Source: CAYWVO01 sp964461835
Lineage (GTDB): Bacteria; Zixibacteria; MSB-5A5; WJJR01; JAJRUJ01
Assembly: GCA_964461835.1 (NCBI GenBank)
Contig: CAYWVO010000012.1
Coordinates: forward strand, 1 to 64,000
Direction: 5' to 3'
Length of the DNA stretch: 64,000 nucleotides
Of this stretch, positions 36,745 through 45,102 are shown in pieces. Under the pieces are notes generated by a model. That model was not told where the DNA came from, did not search any database, and saw only the letters and a list, made by a program, of their open reading frames with translations. Position 1 is the stretch's first letter. Every line of letters starts with the position of its first letter. A program made the position numbers and the translations under genes.

Positions 36745-37453
36745 CGAAACGGTAAAAACGACGCAGATCTACGTGGCAATCCCGGTCCGTCGGCAGGGGG
36801 AAATTGCGGGCGTTGTACGCAGCTCGGTATCGGTCGCCCTCATTGATCGGGCGCTCGCCGAAATCAAGCAAGACGTGGTGCTTGTCAGCTTAATTGTTGC
36901 TGTACTGTTCGCCCTGATTGGGTACTATATTGCCCGGAAAGTATACCGGCCCTTGAAACAACTCGCCGCCGGTGCTCGTCGATTTGCCGTCGGCAAGTTT
37001 GACACTCCCATTTACTTATCCGCCTCCAGTGAGATGGTTGAACTGGCGGATGCGCTCAATCGGATGGCGGTTGATTTGAATGAACGTATGCAAACATGCA
37101 CCCGGCATCTCAACGAACTTGAGGCGATTGTCTCTGCCATGACGGAAGGTGTTGTAACCGTTGATGTGGAGGGCAATATCCTGAAATTGAATGACGTTGC
37201 CCGCGAGCAGTTAGGCATCAAAGAAAACAACGTTTCCGGCAGACCGCTGATCGCAGTCGTACGCAGCACAGAACTGGCGGCGATGATCAGTCAAACCCGG
37301 AAGACCGGCAAGACAGTTGACCGGGACGTACTGTTTTCCCAGCTAGGTGATCACTCCCTGCGTTGTATCACCACCCCCCTGTGCGACCATGAGGACAAGA
37401 CAATCGGCGTGCTCATTCTCCTACGTGGTACCAACATGCCACTGGTCGACTGA
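36651..37453 (+). pseudogene. PhoR-like sensor fragment lacking N-terminus and kinase domain
   Basis: From 36651 the DNA reads SDNDPLRMENHASRP in frame 0, then, after loss of one base at about 36695, EIKTALAGKAGSATRFSET in frame 2. This is the end of a PhoR-type extracytoplasmic sensor domain. The frame continues through a membrane helix (VVLVSLIVAVLFALIGYYIA), a HAMP segment and a PAS domain (MTEGVVTVDVEGNILKLND), and stops at 37451 right after IGVLILLR. No histidine kinase or ATPase domain follows. The gene has therefore lost its start, its kinase half and one base. Pairing with a phosphate transporter fits PhoR biology. It is inferred to be non-functional. Confidence 0.75.
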
Positions 37454-37512
37454 TCAAGTGCGGAAAACCGCTCTACTGTGATCGTCAAAAGACTGACGGG
37501 CAATTTCCAATG

Positions 37513-39303
37513 TTACGGCACGCACGGATCGCATAACGCATCTTGACTCTGGTACACGAGCGCGACCAGAAATTGCACGTCGAGCGGATCAACGCCGCTA
37601 TCGCAATTTGCATCCCCTACCTCGTAGGCGCAGGATGGGTGCAGACACCGAGCGTCCAGTCCCTGGTAAACATAGGCGACCAGGAACTGCACATCTAAAG
37701 GATCAATGCCGAGGTCACAGTTGATATCCCCCCACAATCCGCAGGGGCAATCATCGCAAGCATCACCGAGACCGTCACTATCTTCATCCGCCTGGTCCGC
37801 ATTGGCAATTCCCGGACAATTGTCGCAGGCATCGCCAACCAGATCGCCATCAGAATCGGTCTGGTCGGGATTGGCAGTAAATACACAATTGTCGTCGACG
37901 TCCGGAATTGAATCGTCATCATCATCGGCATCACAAACATCACCCGCACCATCTCCATCATTGTCCGCTTGCTGGACGTTATAATCAGCCGGGCAATTGT
38001 CGCAGGCGGAACCGATGCCATCAGCATCCGGGTCGTCCTGGCCAGGATTGTACGCGGTGGAACAATTATCAACATCCCCGCAAACGCCGTCGCCATCAAT
38101 ATCATTGTAGGAATCATTGGGACAGATATCGCATACATCGCCAATCCCATCCCCGTCCTGATCAGTCTGAGTAGCATTAGGATCATTCGGACAGTTGTCG
38201 CACGCATCACCGATTCCATCCGTATCGGCATCTTCCTGACCGCTGTTGACTACCACTGGGCAGTTGTCACAGCCATCGGGGACGTTGTCGGCGTCCCCGT
38301 CAATCAGGTCATCATGGCCGGGACACACGTCGCAGAGATCGCCCACCGTGTCGTTATCCGTGTCGAGTTGGTCGGGATTGGACGTTGCGGGGCAATTGTC
38401 GCAGACCTCCCCCACACTGTCCTGGTCGGTATCGGTCTGCCCGGGATTCGCCGCGGCCAGGCAGTTATCGCAGGCATCTCCAATCCCATCACTGTCGGTA
38501 TCGAGCTGGTCTGCATTGGGGATGGCCGGGCAGTTATCCTCGGTGTCGAGTACCCCGTCACTGTCCTGATCGACACAAATATTCGGCGGCGTCACGCCAT
38601 CGACCCAGATAAACGGAAATCCCGGGTCCGGGTCAGTCCACTGATCATCCCATTCAACCCACGTCTCAATTGACGGACGATACACGTAGGCCTCACAAAC
38701 CGGAACCTCCGGCACAACATAATCCATCAACACGCTGGGATAGGGGACAGCGGTTTGGCCGGTATATTCAATAACCACAAAAAATGGTCCTTCCCGACAA
38801 CAGGGCTGTGGCAGATCAAACGCATGGATATTGGGCCAGTCATCCGCAATGTCATCGCGCACCACACCGCACAATTCACTCCCGGGAGATGGGCAGCCGG
38901 GGGTGTCATATTCCACCGAATAGATGCCGGCTCGTAAACTCACCGGCCAATTGGCAACAAATGTCGGTGGCGAATCGGCCAAGGCGACATAGATTGTCTC
39001 GATCGCCAATGGGTACGGTGCTGAGGAACAACCGTACGTGGCGTCCTCGGGATCGTAGTAAACGGCAATGCGGCTTCCCGCATCGTAAGTCGGATTGAGA
39101 AACGTCGGCTGGTTCCCATCGCGACGCATGTTACAAGCGTCTGTAACATCACGGGCTAGCTCCGGATGCTGTTCCCCCTCTCCCGATTGCAGGGTGATTG
39201 GTGATAGAGGTGTAACGGGTTGATTTGCCTGGGCGCTCGCGACAATGCCACCAAAAGCGAGACAACAACAAATGACCGAGATAATGCGACGTGCAGCCTT
39301 CAT
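37513..39303 (-). CDS. Secreted thrombospondin type 3 repeat protein with dockerin-like tail
   Basis: A 596-residue exported protein with a signal peptide (residues 1-27, ending ASAQANQ). Residues 28-235 form a domain of unknown function with conserved cysteines (CCREGPFFVVIEYTG). About residues 240-525 are calcium-binding thrombospondin type 3 repeats of the form DxDxDGxGDxCDNCP. The C-terminus carries two dockerin-like loops, GDINCDLGIDPLDV and GDANCDSGVDPLDV. I chose the ATG at 39303 because it follows GGAGGGGAG and gives a clear signal peptide; the longer frame to 39549 has no homology. It is likely a Ca2+-stabilised surface or matrix protein. Its dockerin tail resembles that of the C25 protease at 7554-13679, suggesting a shared anchoring route. 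Confidence 0.9.
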   Translation of the reverse strand: MKAARRIISVICCCLAFGGIVASAQANQPVTPLSPITLQSGEGEQHPELARDVTDACNMRRDGNQPTFLNPTYDAGSRIAVYYDPEDATYGCSSAPYPLAIETIYVALADSPPTFVANWPVSLRAGIYSVEYDTPGCPSPGSELCGVVRDDIADDWPNIHAFDLPQPCCREGPFFVVIEYTGQTAVPYPSVLMDYVVPEVPVCEAYVYRPSIETWVEWDDQWTDPDPGFPFIWVDGVTPPNICVDQDSDGVLDTEDNCPAIPNADQLDTDSDGIGDACDNCLAAANPGQTDTDQDSVGEVCDNCPATSNPDQLDTDNDTVGDLCDVCPGHDDLIDGDADNVPDGCDNCPVVVNSGQEDADTDGIGDACDNCPNDPNATQTDQDGDGIGDVCDICPNDSYNDIDGDGVCGDVDNCSTAYNPGQDDPDADGIGSACDNCPADYNVQQADNDGDGAGDVCDADDDDDSIPDVDDNCVFTANPDQTDSDGDLVGDACDNCPGIANADQADEDSDGLGDACDDCPCGLWGDINCDLGIDPLDVQFLVAYVYQGLDARCLHPSCAYEVGDANCDSGVDPLDVQFLVALVYQSQDALCDPCVP

Positions 39304-39430
39304 TCTCCCCTCCCCACGTCGGAAGATACCGGCGGTAGTCTGTGAAACGTTATGGATGAAAGATAGAAAGATGTGGCCGCAAAGCAAGTAACTTTGCGGT
39401 GCGTACGAAAGAACAGATTTTAGTGTCGCG

Positions 39431-40507
39431 TTATTCCTCTCCCAGATACCGCTCCAGGACATCGCCCCATCCGCGTTGCTGGATTTCTTCCAGCAACGCC
39501 TGGTTAATAGGCTCACGCAGTTGGCTGTCTTGCGGCAGCGCGATCGCATAGTCCTGGCGAAAAAAGGTCACCGGCAACACCCGCACCCGGCCGGCGAGTT
39601 CAGTTTTACTCAGGTAGCGAAGAATCGGCGCGTCATACACAAACGCTTCGATATCTCCCCGCGCGAGCGCCTGCAATCCTTGCAACGGGGTTTGATACTC
39701 AGAAAACGAGATTGACCGTTCGGCCAAATAGGCTGCACTGGTCGAGTTCGGAATCGAGCCAACTTCGACGAAGGGCAAATCGCCGGGTCCCTTCACCGCC
39801 GATTCCAGCTGCGAAACGGTCAACGATGAAGCGATGGTGGCCGTGAATCCGGACACGACAATAATCGCGGCGAACATCCAGATCAGCCCGAGCAATCTGC
39901 CAAGTAACGTGCGTGGTGCTTTGTCACCATAGCCAACTGTTGTCATCGTGACCGCCGACCACCATACACCGGAACCGATCCCCTCAAGAAATGTACCGCC
40001 GAACTGCTCCGGGTTCTTTCGGCGCTCCACGAACCAGACAATGACCCCGATCAACACCAATAACACCAGTAACGCACCAACAGCGGTAAGGAATTCCAGC
40101 GAGACAAAGCGCGACACGGTCGTCAACAAGCCGCTTTTTCCTGAAGACGAGACTGCAATGGTCAAACCGGTAGAATAGAACGGATGGCTGAAGTCAACCG
40201 TCGTCTCTCGCTTCGCGGTAACGGTCAACGCCGCGGCGACCGCGTCGAGTGTCGTATCGCGCAACCCCTCCAGCAGGCCTTCAAGGTCACGCTCAACGAG
40301 TCGAAAACGCAGTCCGAGCTTGTCCGCAATGTCCTGCCACAGCTCAATACTGATTCCCTGCCAGGTTCCATCAGTGTTCTCGATGACAAACGGCACTGTC
40401 TCTTTAGTGCCAACAACCAATTCACGGTCGGGAACAGGCCGGCCGCATGCGCCAACTGCTCCCAAAATCAACACCAAAACACATCCGGATATAATTAACG
40501 CGCGCAT
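39431..40507 (-). CDS. Glutamate-receptor-like K+ channel (GluR0 type)
   Basis: A 358-residue membrane protein whose ligand-binding domain is split by a pore. An N-terminal hydrophobic segment ends in VGAC (Cys21), a possible lipobox. The first half of a periplasmic amino-acid-binding domain follows (ELVVGTKETVPFV, SIELWQDIADKLGLRF). Next come a membrane helix, the pore motif TMTTVGYGD near residue 190 and a second helix (WMFAAIIVVSGFTATIASS). The second half of the binding domain closes the protein. TVGYGD is the K+ selectivity filter, and the layout is that of prokaryotic ionotropic glutamate receptors, which lack the third transmembrane helix of animal receptors. The ligand is unknown. The ATG at 40507 is preferred over TTG at 40513. 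Confidence 0.9.
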   Translation of the reverse strand: MRALIISGCVLVLILGAVGACGRPVPDRELVVGTKETVPFVIENTDGTWQGISIELWQDIADKLGLRFRLVERDLEGLLEGLRDTTLDAVAAALTVTAKRETTVDFSHPFYSTGLTIAVSSSGKSGLLTTVSRFVSLEFLTAVGALLVLLVLIGVIVWFVERRKNPEQFGGTFLEGIGSGVWWSAVTMTTVGYGDKAPRTLLGRLLGLIWMFAAIIVVSGFTATIASSLTVSQLESAVKGPGDLPFVEVGSIPNSTSAAYLAERSISFSEYQTPLQGLQALARGDIEAFVYDAPILRYLSKTELAGRVRVLPVTFFRQDYAIALPQDSQLREPINQALLEEIQQRGWGDVLERYLGEE

Positions 40508-40799
40508 GATCAATTACCTCTGCTCTGTACAATCAAAAATCCAACATAATGAACACCAGTCGACCGCCAGACCTGAATCTATGGCGTAACCTAGAAGTAT
40601 ATCAACAATAATCTGCAGCCGAGGAAATCAGCAGGTTAGATCATCCAGCAAGGGGATGGTCTCTTGCGAACAATCCAGAAACCTATTACCTTAGCAATGT
40701 TTGTAAGTCAATTTGGGAGACGGCGTCCGGGTAGTTTCTGATATCTGCGCCACGAAAGCAACCGTGCGGCGGGACACCGATACCGTAATAAATGTCTCG
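40508..40799. promoter_or_regulatory. Divergent intergenic region, channel gene / sensor kinase gene
   Basis: These 292 bases contain no supportable gene. They must carry promoters for both directions. A GG-N10-GC spacing ending in TTGC occurs at 40654-40667, but the -24 part is poor, so I do not call a sigma-54 promoter. The sensor start itself lacks a strong ribosome site. Confidence 0.35.
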
Positions 40800-43151
40800 A
40801 TGAAAGAACCGACCACTTATCAGAGAACTCCGGCATATTTACCTGGGAGAGTGGCCGCAGCTCTCCTGGCAATTTTTCTGCTCTCGAATGCAAACACCTT
40901 CGCTAAATGGCTGGATTTCGAATTTACGAAATCGGAAGCTGGCGAGTTTTTGCTCGTCGATGATTTCCAGCGGGATGGCAACTATTATAAGATCACGGGA
41001 GATACTTCCGGAAAGCATTTTGTTTATTACCGCAATGTGCGAATCGGCGAGGGGTACCTTTGGCAGAAAAACTTATCGAGGCGGCACTATCGGATCTTCA
41101 TGGTTGACAGAGGTCAATTCTGGCCGATGCAAATTCTGGTTGTGACAAGAGAGGACACCTGCCTTCATGCTTACCTCCTGCCGTGTTCAGAGGAAGAGGG
41201 GGAAGAATTTTCCCTCGCGCCAGTGTGCGGCCCGGATGTCTCCGCTAACGGCGACCACAAATGGGACTGTTATGTAGGAGCGGCCGCAAGTGTGGAACTC
41301 AATGACGATACGATCCCGGACTTCGTGGTTACGATCGGGTGCGGGTACGATAAGACTGAGCGCGGTCTCGTGGCGTTCGATGGACAAGATGGGGCAATTC
41401 TCTGGCATCAATTGACAGCGGCCACGCCACAAGATGATATCATCGTTGAGGATATTGATTTTGACGGCGAACGGGAAATTATCTTCGAATCCTGGGGGCC
41501 GGATAATGGCCACGTGATTGACAGTACCAGCGATCACTACGCCTATATCTACATCCTCAATCGGCGTGGCGAGTTTGAACGGATCATCAATACCGGCGTC
41601 CGCCACACTGACTGCACCGTCGTTTACGATCGCCTACGAAAAAAATGGGCAATTTACTTTGCGATGGCTGACACGGACACGAGTGAAGTGGCGGACCGTC
41701 TCGCGCGGTACGATCCCCTTTCCGGAAAGATCGATAAGCACGTTGGTAATCCGGAGTGGGATATTCGTCGCATTTATTCAGTGATCCCCCGGGAGTCAGC
41801 ATCTGCGCAACTCTTCGTGTCCACCTCGGGATTTTCCGCCGCGTCCTTTGATTTAGACCTTAACGAACTTCACGCCAAAGAATTCAATAAGAAAAGTTCA
41901 ATCCGGCTCGTGAGAGATATCGACCGAGACGGGGTGGTGGAAGCCGTGTTCAATACTCGCGATTCCGTCTGGGTAACCGATGCGTCCCTGCAGGTCGTAG
42001 GAAGCATCCGTAGTCGGCACTACTTTATCAATAATATTCAATACTATGAGGACACGGATCACGAGCCGCACGTGTGGGTGTCGGAGGACGACCGAGACGG
42101 CCGATCCATCCATTTGTCCTACCGTGTCACCCGGTACAAAAGTCCACCACCGCCACCCCACGAGGGTTTCTCGCTGGTTACCCTGTTGTTGATTGGTTCA
42201 ACAGGGTTGGTCATCGGCGCCGGCATTGTGTTTGTCATTGTCCGTTTCGCCCGACCGGTTGCTGTTTCGACCAAAACCAATGCGCACCATGCTGCCGCGG
42301 CAAATGAACTATTGGATTCACTGGCCGTTTTCGCGCATGGCCAGATGGTCCGCTCAGAATTGAATACCTTCGCCCGGCTGGGCAAGAATTTCAAATACGA
42401 GGGAGCAACCTCCTCCACTGCCAAAGAGCACTTGCGGAATTCCGCCCGAGAATACCTGGTGACCGTGGATCCACACCTGCGCCGCCTGATCTCGACCGAA
42501 TCGCTCGACCAGCTTTCGAAGGAACGTCGCAAAACGGTTAACGAGATTACCGACCACTTGCGGTCGCACGCCCGCGCGATTGTCGCCAATCCGACGAATT
42601 CAGAGGAATGGGCGTCGATTGGGGAAGCCGTGGCGGCGGACATCACAAAACTGAAACAATGGATCCGGGACACCCGCAAGTCGCTGGAGGAGTTCTTCCG
42701 TGCCGACCCGATTGATGCACTTAAAGCGGCCGAAACTGTCACCCGGCGTTCACTCGCTGCGGAGAAATTACAAATTGCGATCGATGAGACCGTCGCCGGA
42801 CTGAATCTCCCAGTATTCTTTGATCCAACCAAGTTGACCGCCGTTTTTGAGGAAATGATCGCTAATGCCATTACCGTACTCGACGGTCGTGCCGACGCCG
42901 AAATCACCGTAACCGTCAGCCAGCTCGCCGATACGGTCATAGTACTCGTCGTCGATAACGGTCCCGGTATCCCTCTTCAGGATCAACCACGCATTTTCGA
43001 TCGCGGTTACTCTCGGAAAGAGGCTGGAGGATTCGGTTTGTATTTCGTCAAAACGACCCTGGAGCGATACGGCGGTGCAATCATGCTGGTGCAGAGCGAC
43101 CCAAGCGGTACCTCATTCAAACTCACATTCAGGATGATCCACAGTGGTTAA
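40800..43151 (+). CDS. Membrane sensor histidine kinase with beta-propeller-like periplasmic domain
   Basis: A 783-residue sensor. An N-terminal helix (VAAALLAIFLLSN) exports a domain of about 420 residues with repeated Asp-rich turns such as DLNDDTIPDFVVT-like and DIDFDGEREI segments, reminiscent of FG-GAP/VCBS propeller blades. A second helix near residue 458 (LLIGSTGLVIGAGIVFVIV) leads to a helical linker and an ATP-binding domain with FEEMIANAI, VVDNGPGI and GGFGLYFVKTTLERYGG. No textbook H-box is obvious; AVFAHGQMVRSELN is the best candidate for the phosphorylated histidine. The stop overlaps the regulator gene by 8 bases, so the two form one unit. The start is uncertain; the frame is open back to 40713. 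Confidence 0.82.
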   Translation: MKEPTTYQRTPAYLPGRVAAALLAIFLLSNANTFAKWLDFEFTKSEAGEFLLVDDFQRDGNYYKITGDTSGKHFVYYRNVRIGEGYLWQKNLSRRHYRIFMVDRGQFWPMQILVVTREDTCLHAYLLPCSEEEGEEFSLAPVCGPDVSANGDHKWDCYVGAAASVELNDDTIPDFVVTIGCGYDKTERGLVAFDGQDGAILWHQLTAATPQDDIIVEDIDFDGEREIIFESWGPDNGHVIDSTSDHYAYIYILNRRGEFERIINTGVRHTDCTVVYDRLRKKWAIYFAMADTDTSEVADRLARYDPLSGKIDKHVGNPEWDIRRIYSVIPRESASAQLFVSTSGFSAASFDLDLNELHAKEFNKKSSIRLVRDIDRDGVVEAVFNTRDSVWVTDASLQVVGSIRSRHYFINNIQYYEDTDHEPHVWVSEDDRDGRSIHLSYRVTRYKSPPPPPHEGFSLVTLLLIGSTGLVIGAGIVFVIVRFARPVAVSTKTNAHHAAAANELLDSLAVFAHGQMVRSELNTFARLGKNFKYEGATSSTAKEHLRNSAREYLVTVDPHLRRLISTESLDQLSKERRKTVNEITDHLRSHARAIVANPTNSEEWASIGEAVAADITKLKQWIRDTRKSLEEFFRADPIDALKAAETVTRRSLAAEKLQIAIDETVAGLNLPVFFDPTKLTAVFEEMIANAITVLDGRADAEITVTVSQLADTVIVLVVDNGPGIPLQDQPRIFDRGYSRKEAGGFGLYFVKTTLERYGGAIMLVQSDPSGTSFKLTFRMIHSG

Positions 43152-44496
43152 AGCACGGCCCCGCATCCTCATCGTCGATGACGATCGTACGTTCGTCGAC
43201 AACCTGAGCCAGATGATCGGCGAGGACTATGAATGCGAGAAACTGTATTCGGCGCTTCATTGCCGGGAACTCAATGACTACGGGCAGTATGATGTCATCA
43301 TGCTGGATATCCGCTTTCCGGAACCGATCTCGGGTCTCGACCTCTTGCGAGAAATCAAGATCAGCGATCCCTATGTACCGGTGATTATGATCAGCGATAC
43401 AGAATCCGCCCCGGTCGTGGTGGAGGCAATGAAGCGGGGAGCCAGCGATTACATCGGCAAGACCCCCGATCGTCAGCAACTCAAACTGACCATCACCAAA
43501 GCGATTCAGGAAGTACGCCGGAACGAAACATTGGGTCTGTTACGACAGGAGATTGATTCCCGAGTCGGTCAATTGGTCGGCAACAGTGAGGCATTACAGC
43601 GAATCCGTCGGCAGATTGACAAAGTGTCTTGCAGTACCAGCCCGGTGCTTCTTCTGGGAGAGAGCGGTACCGGCAAGGAATTGGTGGCCCGGGCAATCCA
43701 TCGGCGGAGTGCTCAACGGAACCATCCCTTCATCGCAGTAAATTGCGCCGCCATTCCCGAGGGTCTGCTGGAAAGTGAACTCTTCGGACACGAGAAAGGT
43801 GCATTTACCGATGCCCGCCGGCAGAAAAAAGGCCAGTTCGAGCTGGCAGGCGAAGGGACCATCTTCCTGGACGAAATCGCCGACATCGCACTGCCGCATC
43901 AGGCCAAACTGCTGCGCGTTTTACAAGAGCGAGAATTCCGCCGGGTAGGCGGCGAAATGGACATTCAGCTGTCCTGCCGGGTGATCGCCGCAACTAATAA
44001 AACTCTCATGCGGGAAATCGAGGCAGGCCGGTTTCGCGATGATTTGTATTGGCGGTTGGCAGTAGTAAAAATCCAGGTACCGCCTCTTCGCGAAAGGAAG
44101 GCCGATATCCCTTTATTGACGAAACACTTTATCCAACGGAAAGCCTCTGAACAAAAAAAGCGAGTCATGGGTGTGGATCGGGAAACGCTGGAAGCCATGG
44201 TTGCCTATTCCTGGCCGGGGAATATTCGCGAATTGGAAAACTGTATCGAATGTGCCATTGTCCACGCCGAAGGAGAAATCCTCACCAGGGAACTATTCCC
44301 GCAACTGTCCCCCGGCGAGCGGGCCGCCATTCCCAGTTACGGTGTCGAGAAGGAACGCGCGTTACATCGATTTCAACGTGATTATATCAAAACCATGCTG
44401 AGTTTGACCAACAACAACATCACTCAGGCAGCAACAAAGATGGGGGTGACTCGGCAAGGCTTATTGAAGATGATGAAAGAAATCGGCTTGCGGTGA
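43144..44496 (+). CDS. Sigma-54-dependent response regulator (NtrC family)
   Basis: A 450-residue transcription activator. The receiver domain (residues 1-125) has LIVDDDRTF, the phosphoacceptor Asp in IMLDIRF, MISD and the conserved Lys in GKTPD. The AAA+ domain has Walker A GESGTGKE near 172, ELFGHEKGAFTDA near 218 and the sensor region REFRRVGGE. A Fis-type helix-turn-helix ends the protein (NNITQAATKMGVTRQGLLKMM). The sigma-54 contact loop reads GAFTDA rather than GAFTGA. The GTG start overlaps the kinase gene, giving a two-component pair. The run of genes that follows is its likely target. Confidence 0.93.
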   Translation: MVKARPRILIVDDDRTFVDNLSQMIGEDYECEKLYSALHCRELNDYGQYDVIMLDIRFPEPISGLDLLREIKISDPYVPVIMISDTESAPVVVEAMKRGASDYIGKTPDRQQLKLTITKAIQEVRRNETLGLLRQEIDSRVGQLVGNSEALQRIRRQIDKVSCSTSPVLLLGESGTGKELVARAIHRRSAQRNHPFIAVNCAAIPEGLLESELFGHEKGAFTDARRQKKGQFELAGEGTIFLDEIADIALPHQAKLLRVLQEREFRRVGGEMDIQLSCRVIAATNKTLMREIEAGRFRDDLYWRLAVVKIQVPPLRERKADIPLLTKHFIQRKASEQKKRVMGVDRETLEAMVAYSWPGNIRELENCIECAIVHAEGEILTRELFPQLSPGERAAIPSYGVEKERALHRFQRDYIKTMLSLTNNNITQAATKMGVTRQGLLKMMKEIGLR

Positions 44497-44566
44497 TGGA
44501 AACTCCGGTTGACACCCCTGTTTTCGCCATTACAACAACTTACCGCAATTCACCTTCCTCACCGTT

Positions 44567-44683
44567 AACTGCAGTTTCCGACCTGCCAAAAACCCCGGGG
44601 GTTCGTCTCGGCGAACCTTCCCCATAACCTGCTGTCATTGCACTGCTTAGCCAGCTCTCCCCGCAGTTGGCATGGGGGTTGAT
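44567..44683 (+). promoter_or_regulatory. Candidate regulator sites and sigma-54-like promoter upstream of the chaperone cluster
   Basis: Between the regulator gene and the DUF4282 gene lie the palindrome AACTGCAGTT (44567-44576), the hairpin AACCCC/GGGGTT (44593-44605), GGTTCG (44601-44606) facing CGAACC (44613-44618), and TGGCATGGGGGTTGAT (44668-44683). The last resembles the -24/-12 consensus TGGCACG-N4-TTGCT but has GA instead of the invariant GC at -12. The palindromes could be binding sites of the regulator, or the GC-rich hairpin could be a terminator for it. Confidence 0.3.
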
Positions 44684-44734
44684 ATAACGTTCGCCAAATG
44701 AACAGATCTTGAACAAAAAGGAAGGAGCGTGATC

Positions 44735-45016
44735 ATGGGTGATTTTCTGGCCTTTCGCCGGATGATAACCCCCTTCATCATCCAGGCAATCTTCTGGATC
44801 GGGGTAGCGTTTAGTTTCATCGGCGGCATTGTCATCATTGTTCTTGCAGCAACCCAGAATTACATCGCGGTTGGTTTGCTGGTTGGTTTCGGCATGATGA
44901 TCATTGGGCCGTTTGTGGCCCGAATTCAATGCGAGCTGCTCATTTTGTCGTTTCGCATTCACGATAATCTCGTGGACATCAACAGGAAAACCAAAGCGCA
45001 GGAAACTAATGCCTGA
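44735..45016 (+). CDS. Small DUF4282 membrane protein
   Basis: A 93-residue protein with two transmembrane helices, roughly residues 12-44 and 47-67, and a short charged tail. Segments FRRMITPFIIQAIFWIG and GPFVARIQCELLILSFRI match the DUF4282 family, whose function is not known. The ATG at 44735 follows AAGGAGCG; a GTG at 44729 overlaps that ribosome site and is less likely. It is the first gene after the sensor-regulator pair and leads the collinear set that ends with the Hsp70 and J-like genes. It may help place the system at the inner membrane, but that is inference. Confidence 0.85.
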   Translation: MGDFLAFRRMITPFIIQAIFWIGVAFSFIGGIVIIVLAATQNYIAVGLLVGFGMMIIGPFVARIQCELLILSFRIHDNLVDINRKTKAQETNA

Positions 45017-45102
45017 TCATGGGATGTCCCAGCGGCATCGGGACGGACACAGGGGTTACTGCCAAATAAGAGGATGCACCCAACCTTCATCGGAGGAAAC
45101 AA

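Noticed and set aside
37740..38580. Regular repeats that could suggest a CRISPR array
   Set aside because: The repeats code in frame for Asp/Cys thrombospondin type 3 units, vary in length and sequence, and lack unique spacers.
40654..40667. GG-N10-GC spacing before the sensor kinase
   Set aside because: Only the TTGC part fits; the -24 part GGGATGG is far from TGGCACG.
44593..44618. GG-N10-GC spacing in the GC-rich hairpin
   Set aside because: Neither the -24 nor the -12 flanks fit; the sequence is better read as inverted repeats.
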